The position numbers and the translations under genes were made by a program. A stretch of DNA of 64,000 nucleotides from Paraburkholderia unamae (GTDB lineage: Bacteria; Pseudomonadota; Gammaproteobacteria; Burkholderiales; Burkholderiaceae), in assembly GCF_003268775.1 (NCBI RefSeq), contig NZ_QLSU01000022.1, positions 62,001-126,000 of the forward strand, read 5' to 3'. Below are positions 41,497-51,029 of this stretch, piece after piece (within the stretch, counting starts at the first letter, position 1; each line of letters begins with the position of its first letter). The notes under the pieces were generated by a model that was not told the DNA's origin, ran no database searches, and saw only the letters and a list, made by a program, of their open reading frames with translations.

Positions 41497-42483
41497 ATGT
41501 CGGAATTACTACAACGCTATGGTGTGTTTCTGAACGTCGAAAACCCCGACAACGACGCGCGCGACGCGCTCCGGCAGACTGTTCGAACCGGCGTCGAGGC
41601 GGAGCAGATGGGGTTCCACGACGTCTGGGTGGCCGAGCACCACTACAGTCCGTTCGCGATCGGCAGCGCGCTGACCGTGCTGCTATCACACATCGCGGCG
41701 CTGACGTCGACGATCCGGCTCGGCAGCGGCGCATCGCTGCTCGCACTGAACGACCCGCTGCGCGTTGCGGAGGATATCGCTGCACTCGACCTGCTGAGCG
41801 GCGGGCGCATAGAGTTCGGTGTCGCGCGCGGTGGGCCGTTTCCGGAGCAGTATCGTCCCTCGGGGATCCAGTCCGTGGATGTCGCGCGCGAACGCATGCA
41901 TGAGGCGCTCGATTTGATCCGGCGGCTATGGAGCGAGCCGCAAACACATTTCGACGGACGCTTCTTCCGGTATGAAGGTGTCGCAGTCTATCCGCGTCCG
42001 TTGCAGCGCCCAATGCCAGTCTGGCTCGCGAGCCTTGCGGGGGACTCACTGCGCATTGCTGCGGAGCACGGCTATGGCCTGATGGCGACGCCTTCTTCGG
42101 ATCTCGGTCAAATTGCGGAGCAGGTGGCCGACGAACGCGCACGGCGCGGCGCCTTTCCGTTTGCTATCGCGCGTTTTTTTCATTGCGACAACGATAGCCG
42201 TCGCGCGATCGAGCACGGTGTCGCGGCAGTGCGCGCGTATCCCCGTCTGATGGGCGTGCGGTTCCCGCCGGGCAAGCTGCCACCTATGTTCTCGCCGGAC
42301 GCAACGGAAGCCGTGATCCTCGCGAACGCGATCATCGGCGATCCAGGGCAGTGTGTGGCGCGCGCGAAAGAGCTGGGCGAACGGCTCGGCCCGCACCGGC
42401 TGCTGCTCAAGCCCGCCACACACGATGCCCATGAGGCGCGTGCCTCGCTCGCACGGTTCGCTTGTGCGGCGGGCCTGATCTGA
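41497..42483 (+). CDS. Luciferase-like (LLM class) flavin-dependent monooxygenase
   Basis: 328 residues with full family features: YGVFLNVENPDNDARDAL, GFHDVWVAEHHYSPFAIGSA, IRLGSGASLLALNDPLRVAEDIA in parts, LLSGGRIEFGVARGG and PRPLQRPMPVWLAS. Uses FMNH2 and O2 in known relatives; substrate here unknown. It is placed between the nifEN operon hairpin and mod. Homologous to the shortened copy at 33224. Confidence 0.8.
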   Translation: MSELLQRYGVFLNVENPDNDARDALRQTVRTGVEAEQMGFHDVWVAEHHYSPFAIGSALTVLLSHIAALTSTIRLGSGASLLALNDPLRVAEDIAALDLLSGGRIEFGVARGGPFPEQYRPSGIQSVDVARERMHEALDLIRRLWSEPQTHFDGRFFRYEGVAVYPRPLQRPMPVWLASLAGDSLRIAAEHGYGLMATPSSDLGQIAEQVADERARRGAFPFAIARFFHCDNDSRRAIEHGVAAVRAYPRLMGVRFPPGKLPPMFSPDATEAVILANAIIGDPGQCVARAKELGERLGPHRLLLKPATHDAHEARASLARFACAAGLI

Positions 42484-42522
42484 TCCGACGGGCGTGCTGC
42501 TGCGGCAGCACCGGCCCACGAA

Positions 42523-42538
42523 TGGCCCACATCTTGCA
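42523..42538 (+). promoter_or_regulatory. Sigma-54 promoter of modBAC-modE
   Basis: TGGCCCACATCTTGCA: one mismatch in the -24 half (C for A), perfect TTGCA -12 half, GG-N10-GC spacing. It ends 42 bp before modB. No NifA TGT-N10-ACA site was found in the 150 bp upstream. Confidence 0.68.
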
Positions 42539-42580
42539 ACAGGTGATGTGAAGCCTGATTCATAACGTGGAGTGTCGGTA

Positions 42581-43255
42581 ATGTCGGATTCCCTTCATCG
42601 GATGGACTGGTCGCCGTTCTGGTTGTCGCTGCGCGTCGCGGGGGTCGCGACGGTGTTTGCACTCGTCGCCGGGATTGCCCTCGGCTGGTTGTTCGCGCGC
42701 CGGCGCTTCCCCGGCAGCGCTGTCGTCGAAGCTGTCTGCATGCTGCCGCTCGTGTTGCCGCCGACCGTGATCGGCTATGCGTTGCTGGTCGCGGCCGGGC
42801 GGCGAAGCGTTGTCGGCGGTTGGCTCTACCGGCAGGCCGGCTACACGATCGTCTTCAACTGGCACGGCGCTGTGCTCGCGTCGGCGATCGTCGCGTTGCC
42901 GCTCGTGCTGAAGTCCGCTAACGCGGCGTTCGCGGGCGTGGACCGTTCGCTCGAGGCCGCGGCGCGGACGCTGCGACAGTCGCAGTGGTCGGTGTTCGTG
43001 CGCGTCACGCTGCCGCTCGCGTGGCCCGGCATCCTTGCCGGCACGCTGCTCGCGTTTGCACGCGCGATGGGTGAGTTCGGTGCGACGCTGATGGTGGCGG
43101 GCGACATCCCGCATCAGACGCAGACGCTGTCGATGGCGATCTACGACGCGATGCAGGACGGCCGCGATCAGGCTGCGTTGTTGCTGGTGTTCGTCACGTC
43201 GATCCTGTCCATCGCTGTGCTCGTGCTGTCTGGCCGCTTTCTTTCCCTTCGCTGA
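42581..43255 (+). CDS. modB: Molybdate ABC transporter permease ModB
   Basis: 224 residues, about five membrane helices, with the permease motif AARTLRQSQWSVFVRVTLPLAWPGILAG (EAA loop) read in parts and ARAMGEFGATLMVAGDIP near the C-terminus, the ModB signature. The ATG at 42581 has GTGGAG; an upstream GTG is too close to it. First gene of the mod operon. Confidence 0.92.
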   Translation: MSDSLHRMDWSPFWLSLRVAGVATVFALVAGIALGWLFARRRFPGSAVVEAVCMLPLVLPPTVIGYALLVAAGRRSVVGGWLYRQAGYTIVFNWHGAVLASAIVALPLVLKSANAAFAGVDRSLEAAARTLRQSQWSVFVRVTLPLAWPGILAGTLLAFARAMGEFGATLMVAGDIPHQTQTLSMAIYDAMQDGRDQAALLLVFVTSILSIAVLVLSGRFLSLR

Positions 43256-43272
43256 TTTCGTGGAGCCCTTTC

Positions 43273-44025
43273 GTGAAACGTCTTCTCGCCTTCCTGTTCG
43301 TCGGTCTGGTCGCGGCAGCGCCGTGTGTCGCGTTCGCGCAGCAGCTGACCGTTTCTGCCGCAGCCAGCCTGACCGACGCGTTCAAGGAGGTGGGCGCGAA
43401 GTTCGAGGCGACACATCCGGATGTGACGGTACGCTTCAACTTCGGTGCATCGGGCATGCTGTTGCAGCAGATCCGTCAAGGCGCACCAGTCGACGTGTTC
43501 GCGAGCGCCGATGAGCAGACTGTCACGCGCGGCGTCGAAGCCGGGCTGTTCGACGAATCCACGCGCCGCGATTTCGCGACGAACGCGCTGGTGCTGATCG
43601 TGCCAGCCGCACAGGATTCGCCGGTGAAGAGCGTGATGGACCTGTCGAATCCGGCGGTGCGGCGGATCGCCATCGGCAAGGTGTCGACCGTGCCGGTAGG
43701 CCGCTACACGCAACAAGCGCTCGAAAAGGCGATGCTGTGGGATGCGCTTGCGCCGAAGTTTGCGCAGGCAGACAGCGTGCGTCAGGTACTGGATTACGTC
43801 TCCCGGGGGGAAGCCGACGCGGGCTTCGTCTATCGCACCGACGCCGCGCTGATGCCGGGCAAGGTTGAGATCGTGCAGGCAGTTGGCGGACACGATCCGG
43901 TGACCTACCCGGTCATCGCAGTTAGCGCGAGCCGCGAAAAGGCGCTCGCGAAGGCGTTCCTGGATTATCTGCTGACGCCTTCTGCGCAGGATATCCTGAA
44001 GCGCTACGGTTTCTCGCAGTCCTGA
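43273..44025 (+). CDS. modA: Molybdate-binding periplasmic protein ModA
   Basis: 250 residues from a GTG start with a signal peptide (MKRLLAFLFVGLVAAAPCVA, cleavage near FAQQ). Ligand-site blocks SAAASLTDAF, FGASGMLLQQI and ADAGFVYRTDA are present. Periplasmic capture of molybdate for the ModBC importer. TGGAG lies ahead of the GTG. Confidence 0.92.
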   Translation: MKRLLAFLFVGLVAAAPCVAFAQQLTVSAAASLTDAFKEVGAKFEATHPDVTVRFNFGASGMLLQQIRQGAPVDVFASADEQTVTRGVEAGLFDESTRRDFATNALVLIVPAAQDSPVKSVMDLSNPAVRRIAIGKVSTVPVGRYTQQALEKAMLWDALAPKFAQADSVRQVLDYVSRGEADAGFVYRTDAALMPGKVEIVQAVGGHDPVTYPVIAVSASREKALAKAFLDYLLTPSAQDILKRYGFSQS

Positions 44026-44037
44026 CGCCGCCGCACG

Positions 44038-44829
44038 ATGATTGACATCGATCTCGAGGCGACCATCTCTGATGGCGCGCGACATTTCGCTCTCGGAATG
44101 CGGTTCGTGTCCGACGCGACGGTGATCGCGCTTTACGGACCTTCGGGCGGCGGAAAGTCGATGACACTCCAGGCGATCGCGGGGCTGCTCAGACCGCAGC
44201 GCGGACATGTCAGGATCGGCGACCGCGTGCTGTTCGATTCTGTGCAGCACATTGATCTGCCGCCCGAGCAACGCGGCATCGGCTATCTGTTCCAGCACTA
44301 CGCGCTGTTTCCACACCTGAGCGTGCGGGAGAACGTCGCGTTCGGGTTGACGAACTGGCGGCGCCGAAGGCTTGCACCAGTCGACACTCACCGCGTCGAC
44401 GAATTGCTGGAGATGTTCGGGCTCGCCGCGCTGGCGGCGAGCCGCCCGGCGACGTTATCAGGCGGTCAGCAGCAGCGCGTCGCGCTGGCGCGCTCGCTCG
44501 CGTGTCGTCCTGGCCTGCTGCTGCTCGACGAGCCATTCGCCGCACTGAACCCGCTGTTGCGCGAGGATCTGCGCAGGCAGCTTGCCTGCGTGTTTGCGCG
44601 CTGGAATTTGCCAGTCGTCATGATCACGCATGACGTTGACGATGTTCTCGCGTTGGCGCAGGTCGCGTTTGTCGTGGAGCGCGGCAGCGTGACCCGCGAA
44701 GTCGACGTTCGGCGAGACCAGCCGCGCGCGGTGACGACCTGCTCGTTGTTGCCCGAACGTACGGTCGAGCCGCTCACCGCGAACGCGTACCGCGTGCGCG
44801 AGCTGCTCCACGTGCAGGCGGAATGTTGA
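44038..44829 (+). CDS. modC: Molybdate ABC transporter ATPase ModC without TOBE/Mop domain
   Basis: 263 residues with GPSGGGKS (Walker A), LFQHYALF, the signature LSGGQQQR, LLLLDEPFAALNP (Walker B) and the switch MITHDVDD. The protein stops about 30 residues after the ATPase core, so the C-terminal Mop domain of standard ModC (about 350 residues) is absent. Regulation by bound oxyanion would have to come from elsewhere. Ends 1 bp before modE. Confidence 0.9.
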   Translation: MIDIDLEATISDGARHFALGMRFVSDATVIALYGPSGGGKSMTLQAIAGLLRPQRGHVRIGDRVLFDSVQHIDLPPEQRGIGYLFQHYALFPHLSVRENVAFGLTNWRRRRLAPVDTHRVDELLEMFGLAALAASRPATLSGGQQQRVALARSLACRPGLLLLDEPFAALNPLLREDLRRQLACVFARWNLPVVMITHDVDDVLALAQVAFVVERGSVTREVDVRRDQPRAVTTCSLLPERTVEPLTANAYRVRELLHVQAEC

Positions 44830-44830
44830 C

Positions 44831-45643
44831 ATGCGCCGGAACGCGTCCGTCGCCGCCGGCGCGACGTTACTCGGGTCCGAGTTGAAGCTGGCCGGTCGTC
44901 TCGATGCGCGCTTCTTCGCGTTGATGGAGGCGATCGACCACACTGGCTCAATCAATCGTGCGGCCCGAACGGCAGGCTACAGCTACAAGGGCGCGTGGCT
45001 GTTGCTGGAAAGCGCGGCCAATCTTGCCAGCCAGCCGCTGGTCGAAACAGGAACGGGCGGCAAGGGTGGCGGCGGCACGCGCCTCACGCCAGCGGCATTC
45101 ACGCTGCTCGACGCGTGGCGTCAGCTGGAGGCTGCAAACCAGGCATTCCTGCGCGAGCAGGAGGCGTGGCTCAACCGGTTGCCGGCTGTGGCCGGCCTTC
45201 TCAGGAGAATCGCAATGAAAACGACCGCGCGTAACCAGCTCGCCGGAACAATTGACGCTGTTATACCAGGGCCGGTTACTACCCAGGTGTCGGTGACGAT
45301 ACCGGGTGGCCAGCAGGTGGTCGCGACCATCACGACGGCCGCTGCCGGACGGCTGAAGCTTGAGCCCGGGAAGGAGGCGATCCTGCTGATCAAGTCATCG
45401 GCGATCGTGCTCGTGATCGACTTCGCCGGCTATACGCTGTCGGCGCGTAACCAGTTTTCCGGAACGATCTCGCGGGTCGAATGCGGTGCGGTTTCTTCGC
45501 TGGTTGTGCTGACGTTGCCGGGTGGCACCAGCCTGACTGCGAGCGTCACCAACGACGCCGTCGATGCACTGTCGCTGGCAGTCGGTATGCAGGCGACAGC
45601 TGTATTCAAGGCATATTCTGTGATGGTGGCCACCACGGCGTGA
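44831..45643 (+). CDS. modE: Molybdate-responsive regulator ModE
   Basis: 270 residues. An N-terminal winged HTH (about 20-115: INRAARTAGYSYKGAWLLL, then GGKGGGGTRLTPA) is followed by two tandem Mop domains that start with ARNQLAGTI (about 132) and ARNQFSGTI (about 204). It binds molybdate and controls mod or Mo-dependent genes. It is the fourth gene of the mod operon, 1 bp after modC. Confidence 0.92.
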   Translation: MRRNASVAAGATLLGSELKLAGRLDARFFALMEAIDHTGSINRAARTAGYSYKGAWLLLESAANLASQPLVETGTGGKGGGGTRLTPAAFTLLDAWRQLEAANQAFLREQEAWLNRLPAVAGLLRRIAMKTTARNQLAGTIDAVIPGPVTTQVSVTIPGGQQVVATITTAAAGRLKLEPGKEAILLIKSSAIVLVIDFAGYTLSARNQFSGTISRVECGAVSSLVVLTLPGGTSLTASVTNDAVDALSLAVGMQATAVFKAYSVMVATTA

Positions 45644-46124
45644 CCTTAGGCGGTCTTCTGGTGATTACGCTAAAGCAGCCCAGTCAGTGATGGCAGCAAA
45701 GGCCGCCGAATGCCCCTTCGTCCCGTTCAGTCGAATGGGAGGTTGCAGTTAACGTAGACGAAATCTGAACGTCGGCGCAACCATCGATCTGAACGGCGCA
45801 TTCTGGGCGGTGTGGAATTCGGCACTGATCTGCCAATATCAGTCGTGCGCCAACAGTTTGATAACGGGTGCCATTGATTTCGCATTCCCGTGTCAACCGC
45901 CGTTCGCGACGGTGATGAGTCTGTTGCGAACTCCGACTTCGTATTCAAGTTTGTGCGCTACCCGCTAACGCGCAGAACTATCTGTATCGATGCGGCCGGG
46001 GAAGTGCCGACCATGATTTAGACCGTGTCCCCAGAGAGATGAAACCGGTACTGACATACGACCGCGCCGTGCACCTGCGCGAACTGGGTGCACGGTCACT
46101 TATCGCATAGCGATTCGATCGTCA
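45644..46124. other. Intergenic region at right end of nif island
   Basis: 481 bp of lower coding character between convergent modE and the phosphonate transporter. The open frames here are short and overlap each other. Only one clear structure was seen, the inverted repeat at 46067-46095. This is a possible boundary of the nif island. Confidence 0.5.
46067..46095 (-). terminator. Inverted repeat, possible terminator
   Basis: CCGTGCACC and GGTGCACGG form a perfect 9-bp stem with an 11-base loop, 30 bp after the permease stop (minus strand). No T-run; function as terminator is tentative. Confidence 0.45.
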
Positions 46125-47807
46125 TCACACGACGTCGCATTGCAGCATCACGCGCTTCATCGCAAGACGCATGAGCGCCAGGGCAAGCGACGTTACGACC
46201 ATGATGCACGTGGAGTAAGCGGCGGCCTGCGAGACGAAGCCGTTTTCATCGAGTTGCATGACAGCGACTGAAGCGAGATTCAGCGCAGGCGTAACGAGAA
46301 AGACAACGGCTGACAGCGTTACCATTGAGCGCATGAACAAAAAGAAAAACACGCTCACAGCAGTTGCGGCGACGAAGGGAAGCACGGCATCCTGGAGTGC
46401 ATGGCGTAGGCCGCCTCCCAGGCAATCCACGACTTCCTCGAGCGCTGCCGGCACCGCGCGCAACCCCGTGCTCATCGTGAGAAAGCCCTGCGTGTGATAG
46501 TGATAGAAGTTGCAGAGCACGATAACAGTGGCGCTGCCATAGAGCCATGTCCCCAGCGGACCGCTATTGAATGCGAGAATATAAGCGAGACCGACAACCA
46601 TCCCCGGCACGGCGGCTGGCAGCACGGCCACGGTGTAAATCAGCCTCGACACCGCGCCCGGCATGCGGCGCGCGCCATAGCTCAGGCAGAACAGCAACAG
46701 CACGCCCAGTGCGGCCGCCGCGAGCGAGATTTCCAGCGACGTGATGATTGCGCCATATCCGCCGGACAATTCGCCCCGGTAATTGGCGAGAGTCAGTTCG
46801 AGCCGGTACGGCCACAAGCGTACGAAGCTTGCAAAGACGACGGTCGCGACGGAAGCCACGATCGGCAGCAGCGCGAGCAGGCAGCCGACACCGAGCAGCC
46901 TGTCACGCAGGCGATTCACACGGGGCGTCACTGATACACGGCTCTCCGATGCCCCGCCGAATTGCCGCTGCGAAGCCATGCGCTCGATATACACCGAGGC
47001 GAGCGAAGGCAGCAGCAAGACCATGCCGACCGCGGCGCCCGTGCCGAAGTTCATCTGCCCGGAAACCTGGTTGTAGATCTCCGTGGCGAGCACGTGATAG
47101 TTCCCGCCGATCACCACCGCATTGCCGAAGTCCGTGATCGTCACGGTGAACACGACGAAGGCGGCGGACAGCAGGCCAAAACGCACATTCGGCAAGGTGA
47201 GTGCAAAGAATTGCTGCCAGCGTCGCGCGCCGAGCACGTCGGCGGCGTCGTAGTAGCGGGCGTCCGATTGTGAGAGCGCCGCGCCGATAATGAGCACAGC
47301 CTGCGGCAACGCATAGATCACGTCGGCGATCAGGAGTCCCCAGAAACCGTAGATCTCGACGTCCCAGCCGGTCCACTTGTGCACGAGGCCATTGCGTCCG
47401 AGCAGGAACAGCATGCCGAGGCCTTGCATCAGCGAAGGCGCGAGCATCGGAAGCAGCAGCGTCGCGCGGATCATGTTCGGCGCAGGCAGGCGCGAGCGCT
47501 GTAAGCTGAACGCGATCATGAAGCCGAGCACGATGCTCACGAGCGTCGTCGCGGCGCTCAGCACGAGGCTGTGCCACGCCGCCTCCAGCATGCCGGGCGT
47601 GCGCCAGAGCGCGACATAGTTGCCCACGCCCAGTCTCGCGTCGCCATTCACGAGGCTATGCCACGCGATAACCGCAAGCGGATAGAGGAAGAACAGCGCG
47701 AGACAGGCAAGCGGCACCGCGACCATCGCGACGCGCAGCACGGCGCCCATCGTGCGGCCCGTGCGCTCGACGCGCAGGCGATTCGTGGCAGCAAGCGAGG
47801 CGCTCAT
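46125..47807 (-). CDS. ABC transporter permease, 2-aminoethylphosphonate/iron type (fused)
   Basis: 560 residues with about 12 membrane helices in two permease halves. Each has an EAA-type loop (AADVLGARRWQQFFALTLPNV and EEVVDCLGGGLRHALQDAVLP). Fused permeases of this size are found in PhnU/PhnV-type and Fe3+ transporters. It overlaps the ATPase gene by 4 bp. The 2-aminoethylphosphonate label comes from overall operon similarity and is not proven. Confidence 0.75.
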   Translation of the reverse strand: MSASLAATNRLRVERTGRTMGAVLRVAMVAVPLACLALFFLYPLAVIAWHSLVNGDARLGVGNYVALWRTPGMLEAAWHSLVLSAATTLVSIVLGFMIAFSLQRSRLPAPNMIRATLLLPMLAPSLMQGLGMLFLLGRNGLVHKWTGWDVEIYGFWGLLIADVIYALPQAVLIIGAALSQSDARYYDAADVLGARRWQQFFALTLPNVRFGLLSAAFVVFTVTITDFGNAVVIGGNYHVLATEIYNQVSGQMNFGTGAAVGMVLLLPSLASVYIERMASQRQFGGASESRVSVTPRVNRLRDRLLGVGCLLALLPIVASVATVVFASFVRLWPYRLELTLANYRGELSGGYGAIITSLEISLAAAALGVLLLFCLSYGARRMPGAVSRLIYTVAVLPAAVPGMVVGLAYILAFNSGPLGTWLYGSATVIVLCNFYHYHTQGFLTMSTGLRAVPAALEEVVDCLGGGLRHALQDAVLPFVAATAVSVFFFLFMRSMVTLSAVVFLVTPALNLASVAVMQLDENGFVSQAAAYSTCIMVVTSLALALMRLAMKRVMLQCDVV

Positions 47808-48820
47808 GCCGCCACCCATGCGCAGCGATCGTTGGCCACGGAAAGGGTGACCGGCGCGCCTGCTTCCATCGGCAGGCCACGCGGCTGTTCGGCGAGCAGT
47901 TCGCGGCCGCACCAGTGCAGGCGTATGCGCGTGGTGCTGCCGAGGAAGGTCGAGTCGATCACGCGGGCGGGCGCGCCTTCGCTGTGTGCTCCCGGCGACA
48001 CCGTGAGATCCTCGGGACGCACGCACGCTTCGAATGCGGCATCGGCGCCGCCCGGATGGTGCGTCATCAAGGCAGGGAATGCATCGCGCACCCACGACGC
48101 AGGCAGCAGGTTCGAGGTGCCGATAAAACTCGCCACGAAGCGCGTGCGCGGGCGCTCGTATAGTTCGCGCGGCGAGCCGATCTGCTCGATGCGCCCGTGA
48201 TTCATGCAGATGATCTTGTCTGCGAGCGTGAGTGCCTCTTCCTGATCGTGCGTCACCATGATGGTGGGAATGCGCAGACGGCGCTGGACATCGTGAATTT
48301 CGCGGCGCATTTCGACGCGCACCTGTGCATCGAGTGCGGAGAGCGGTTCGTCAAGCAGGAGCAGCGAGGGATCGACGGCGATGGCGCGCGCGATCGCGAC
48401 GCGTTGCTGTTGACCGCCGGAAAGCTGGCCCGGATAGCGGCCGGCGAGATGCGGCAGGCGAATCAGTTCGAGCAGTTCCTTGCAACGTGCGTCGATCTGC
48501 GCGCGCGGCACGCCGCGAATCTTCATCCCATAGCCGATGTTCTGCGCGACCGTCATGTTCGGGAACAGCGAGTAGGACTGGAACACGATGCCGAAGCCGC
48601 GTTCGCGCGCGGGAATCTCCAGCAGCGAGCGCGTACCCATCATGACACTTCCGCCGTCGGCGTCGAGCAGGCCGGCGATGACGCGCAGCAGTGTGGTCTT
48701 GCCGCAGCCGCTCGGACCCAGCAGGCAGACGAACTCGTCCTCCTGCACGTCGAAATGAATGCGTTCGAGCGCGACGTGCCCGGCAAATGTCTTGAAGAGA
48801 TCGGAGACGGTGAGATGCAT
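47804..48820 (-). CDS. ABC transporter ATPase, 2-aminoethylphosphonate type
   Basis: 338 residues: GPSGCGKTT, VFQSYSLFPN, LSGGQQQR, LLLDEPLSALD and MVTHDQEEALTLAD, followed by a C-terminal TOBE-like domain (about 240-338). It energises the fused permease. The ATG at 48820 follows GGGAAG; a 17-codon upstream extension lacks support. Confidence 0.85.
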   Translation of the reverse strand: MHLTVSDLFKTFAGHVALERIHFDVQEDEFVCLLGPSGCGKTTLLRVIAGLLDADGGSVMMGTRSLLEIPARERGFGIVFQSYSLFPNMTVAQNIGYGMKIRGVPRAQIDARCKELLELIRLPHLAGRYPGQLSGGQQQRVAIARAIAVDPSLLLLDEPLSALDAQVRVEMRREIHDVQRRLRIPTIMVTHDQEEALTLADKIICMNHGRIEQIGSPRELYERPRTRFVASFIGTSNLLPASWVRDAFPALMTHHPGGADAAFEACVRPEDLTVSPGAHSEGAPARVIDSTFLGSTTRIRLHWCGRELLAEQPRGLPMEAGAPVTLSVANDRCAWVAA

Positions 48821-48901
48821 GATGACTTCCCTGAGTGGCCAGGCGAGGTTGCCCGACGTTGCGCCGGGCACGAAACGGACTACGGGACAGCGCGACTGCG
48901 C

Positions 48902-49918
48902 TTAATGCATCACGTCGGTCTTGAAGCGTCTGAGTACTGCATCGTGCATTTTCGCGGAAGCGGCGAAGTCCATCGGGTACAGCACTTTGGAGACGTCGGC
49001 GGGCAGGCCTTCGGCGATCTGTTCGGGCGTCGGCTTGATGCCCGGCGTCGTGACGATTTCCTTGTATTGCTGATAGAGCTTCGCGGCGTCGGGCGAGGCG
49101 ACCCATTCGAGGAAACGCCCGGTATCGGCTTGATGCGTCGAACTCTTCAGCATGCCCGAGCCTTCGAGCTCGTAACCGACATACTTCGACGGAATCACCA
49201 TCTTCACCGGGAAGCCGGCCTTGATCGACTGCATGGCGACGAACGCGAACGAAGCGCCCACGGCGTATTCGCCGGTGCGCGCGAGCTTGCACGGTTGCGA
49301 GCCCGACGGCGTGAACTGCGCGACATTCGCGCCGACCTCCTTGAGGATCTGCCAGCCCTTGTCCTCGCCCGCGCCTTGCAGGATCGCGGCGATTTGCAGA
49401 TAGCCCGTGCCCGACGAAGCAGGGTCCGGCATCACCACGTTTCCTCTGTAGACCGGCTTGGCGAGGTCTTCCCACGAGGTCGGCATAGGCAACTTCTTCG
49501 CGGCAAGCGCGTCGGTGTTCACGCAGAGCGCGGCCATATAGCCGGTCGCGGCAAACCATTTGTCGGCCGGATCGCGGAACTGCTTCGGCAGGCTCGACAC
49601 GTTCTTGCCGCTCACCGGCGCGAGCTGCTCCGCGATGCGCGGATCGAGCAGATTCGTGAGCGCTTCGCCCCAAACCGCGTCCGCATGCGGCGCGCCGGAT
49701 TCGGCGATCATGCGCGCGGCGAGGTCGCCCGTGGACAGACGCAGCACGTTGACCTGTACGTCGGGCAGCGCCTTTTTCGCGGCGGCGAGGTACGTGGCGA
49801 TTTCGTCGCTTTCCAGTGCGGAGTACACGGTGATCTGCCCGGCGCGCGCGGCGTTCGAGATCGTGCACGTGAGCAGCCCGAGGGCGAAAAGCGAAGTCGG
49901 TGTCTTGCGGATACGCAT
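48902..49918 (-). CDS. Periplasmic substrate-binding protein, 2-aminoethylphosphonate type
   Basis: 338 residues with a signal peptide (basic start, FALGLLTCTISNAARA). The mature start GQITVYSALESDEIATYLAA, the WGEALTNLLD region and PDPASSGTGYLQIAAILQG place it in the PhnS/Fe-binding family. Conserved tyrosines of iron binders are not all present, which favours a phosphonate-type ligand. First gene of the minus-strand transporter operon. Confidence 0.78.
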   Translation of the reverse strand: MRIRKTPTSLFALGLLTCTISNAARAGQITVYSALESDEIATYLAAAKKALPDVQVNVLRLSTGDLAARMIAESGAPHADAVWGEALTNLLDPRIAEQLAPVSGKNVSSLPKQFRDPADKWFAATGYMAALCVNTDALAAKKLPMPTSWEDLAKPVYRGNVVMPDPASSGTGYLQIAAILQGAGEDKGWQILKEVGANVAQFTPSGSQPCKLARTGEYAVGASFAFVAMQSIKAGFPVKMVIPSKYVGYELEGSGMLKSSTHQADTGRFLEWVASPDAAKLYQQYKEIVTTPGIKPTPEQIAEGLPADVSKVLYPMDFAASAKMHDAVLRRFKTDVMH

Positions 49919-50193
49919 TGCGATCTTCCTGAAAGAGTGAGAGGTGACCGAAGAAGGAACCCCACAAAGTCACAAGGCGCGCGCGTTGCCGTCTGTGTCG
50001 AACCGTGTGTTTTTGCGCTGTGTGGTTTTGTGGATATTTGCAGAATATTGGCATTGGGTCTAGCAATCAAAAATATCTGCTGCCATGATGGCGACACCAC
50101 GAAAGCGAGCCTCGCGCGCCTTAGGCGCGGGGGTTTTGCCACACTGTTCACGTCATGGCAGCGGCAGCGCTGCCCCAGAAAAGGGCATTCAAG
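49919..50193. promoter_or_regulatory. Divergent control region of the transporter and phosphatase genes
   Basis: 275 bp between divergent starts. It is the most AT-rich part of this locus (about 50020-50090, with two ATATTT-like tracts). Promoters in both directions are expected here; I cannot assign exact boxes. Confidence 0.4.
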
Positions 50194-50985
50194 ATGAGTC
50201 AGGAAAGCGACGATGTGCTGCGCGAATTCGAGGCATTCGCGGTGCTGCTCGCCGACGAGGCACGCGAGATCTCGCTGAGCTATTTCCGCAAGAAGCTCGA
50301 CATCGAGACCAAGTCGGACGAGAGCCCCGTGACCATTGCCGACCGCGAGATCGAGGCGCATATCCGCGCGCGGCTCGCGCAGCGCTTTCCCGCGCATGGC
50401 ATCTTCGGCGAGGAACACGGGCGTGAGCGGACGGACGCGGAGTACGTCTGGGTCATCGATCCGATCGATGGCACGCGCAGTTTCGTGACGGGCTGGCCGA
50501 TCTGGGGGACGCTGTTCGCACTGCTGCGCAACGGCGAGCCGGTGCTCGGCATCGTCGATGTGCCCGTGACCGGCGAACGGTGGATCGGCGGCAAACTGGG
50601 CGCCTGCGACAGGCAGGGCGTGGCGCTGCACACGAGCGGCTGCACGCGCCTCGCGGCGGCGCATGTCTACGCCACGTCGCCCGACATCTTCGATGCAGCC
50701 GAACTGCCGGTGTTCGAAGCGGTGTGCCGTGGCGCCGCGAGCCGCCGGTTCGGCGGCGATTGCTACAGTTACGCGATGGTCGCGGCGGGCTACGTCGACG
50801 CCGTCGTCGAAGCGGGCTTGCAGCCTTACGACTATCTGGCTATCGTGCCGGTCGTGGAGGCCGCGGGCGGGCGCGTGACGGACTGGCAGGGCTGCGCGGT
50901 GGGAATGGGCAGTGACGGACGTATCATCGCTGCGGCCACACAGGAGCTGCATGCGCAGATCCTCGAGATCACACGCCGTCTTTGA
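50194..50985 (+). CDS. Inositol monophosphatase-family phosphatase
   Basis: 263 residues with the two metal-site motifs DPIDGTRSF (about residue 89) and GEEHG, and a final PYDYLAIVPVVEAAGG. The family includes histidinol-phosphatase HisN and inositol monophosphatase. Given its neighbours, it could remove phosphate from an imported organic phosphate (inference). The ATG at 50194 is chosen by family length; the upstream open frame has no ribosome site. Confidence 0.8.
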   Translation: MSQESDDVLREFEAFAVLLADEAREISLSYFRKKLDIETKSDESPVTIADREIEAHIRARLAQRFPAHGIFGEEHGRERTDAEYVWVIDPIDGTRSFVTGWPIWGTLFALLRNGEPVLGIVDVPVTGERWIGGKLGACDRQGVALHTSGCTRLAAAHVYATSPDIFDAAELPVFEAVCRGAASRRFGGDCYSYAMVAAGYVDAVVEAGLQPYDYLAIVPVVEAAGGRVTDWQGCAVGMGSDGRIIAAATQELHAQILEITRRL

Positions 50986-51029
50986 GCGCGAAAGCAGAGC
51001 CGGACAAGCTATGAGGGGGCAGACAGTCC

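Noticed and set aside
48197..50197. 666-codon plus-strand open frame opposite the transporter ATPase and binding-protein genes
   Set aside because: Mirror of real minus-strand genes with clear ABC motifs; no family features of its own.
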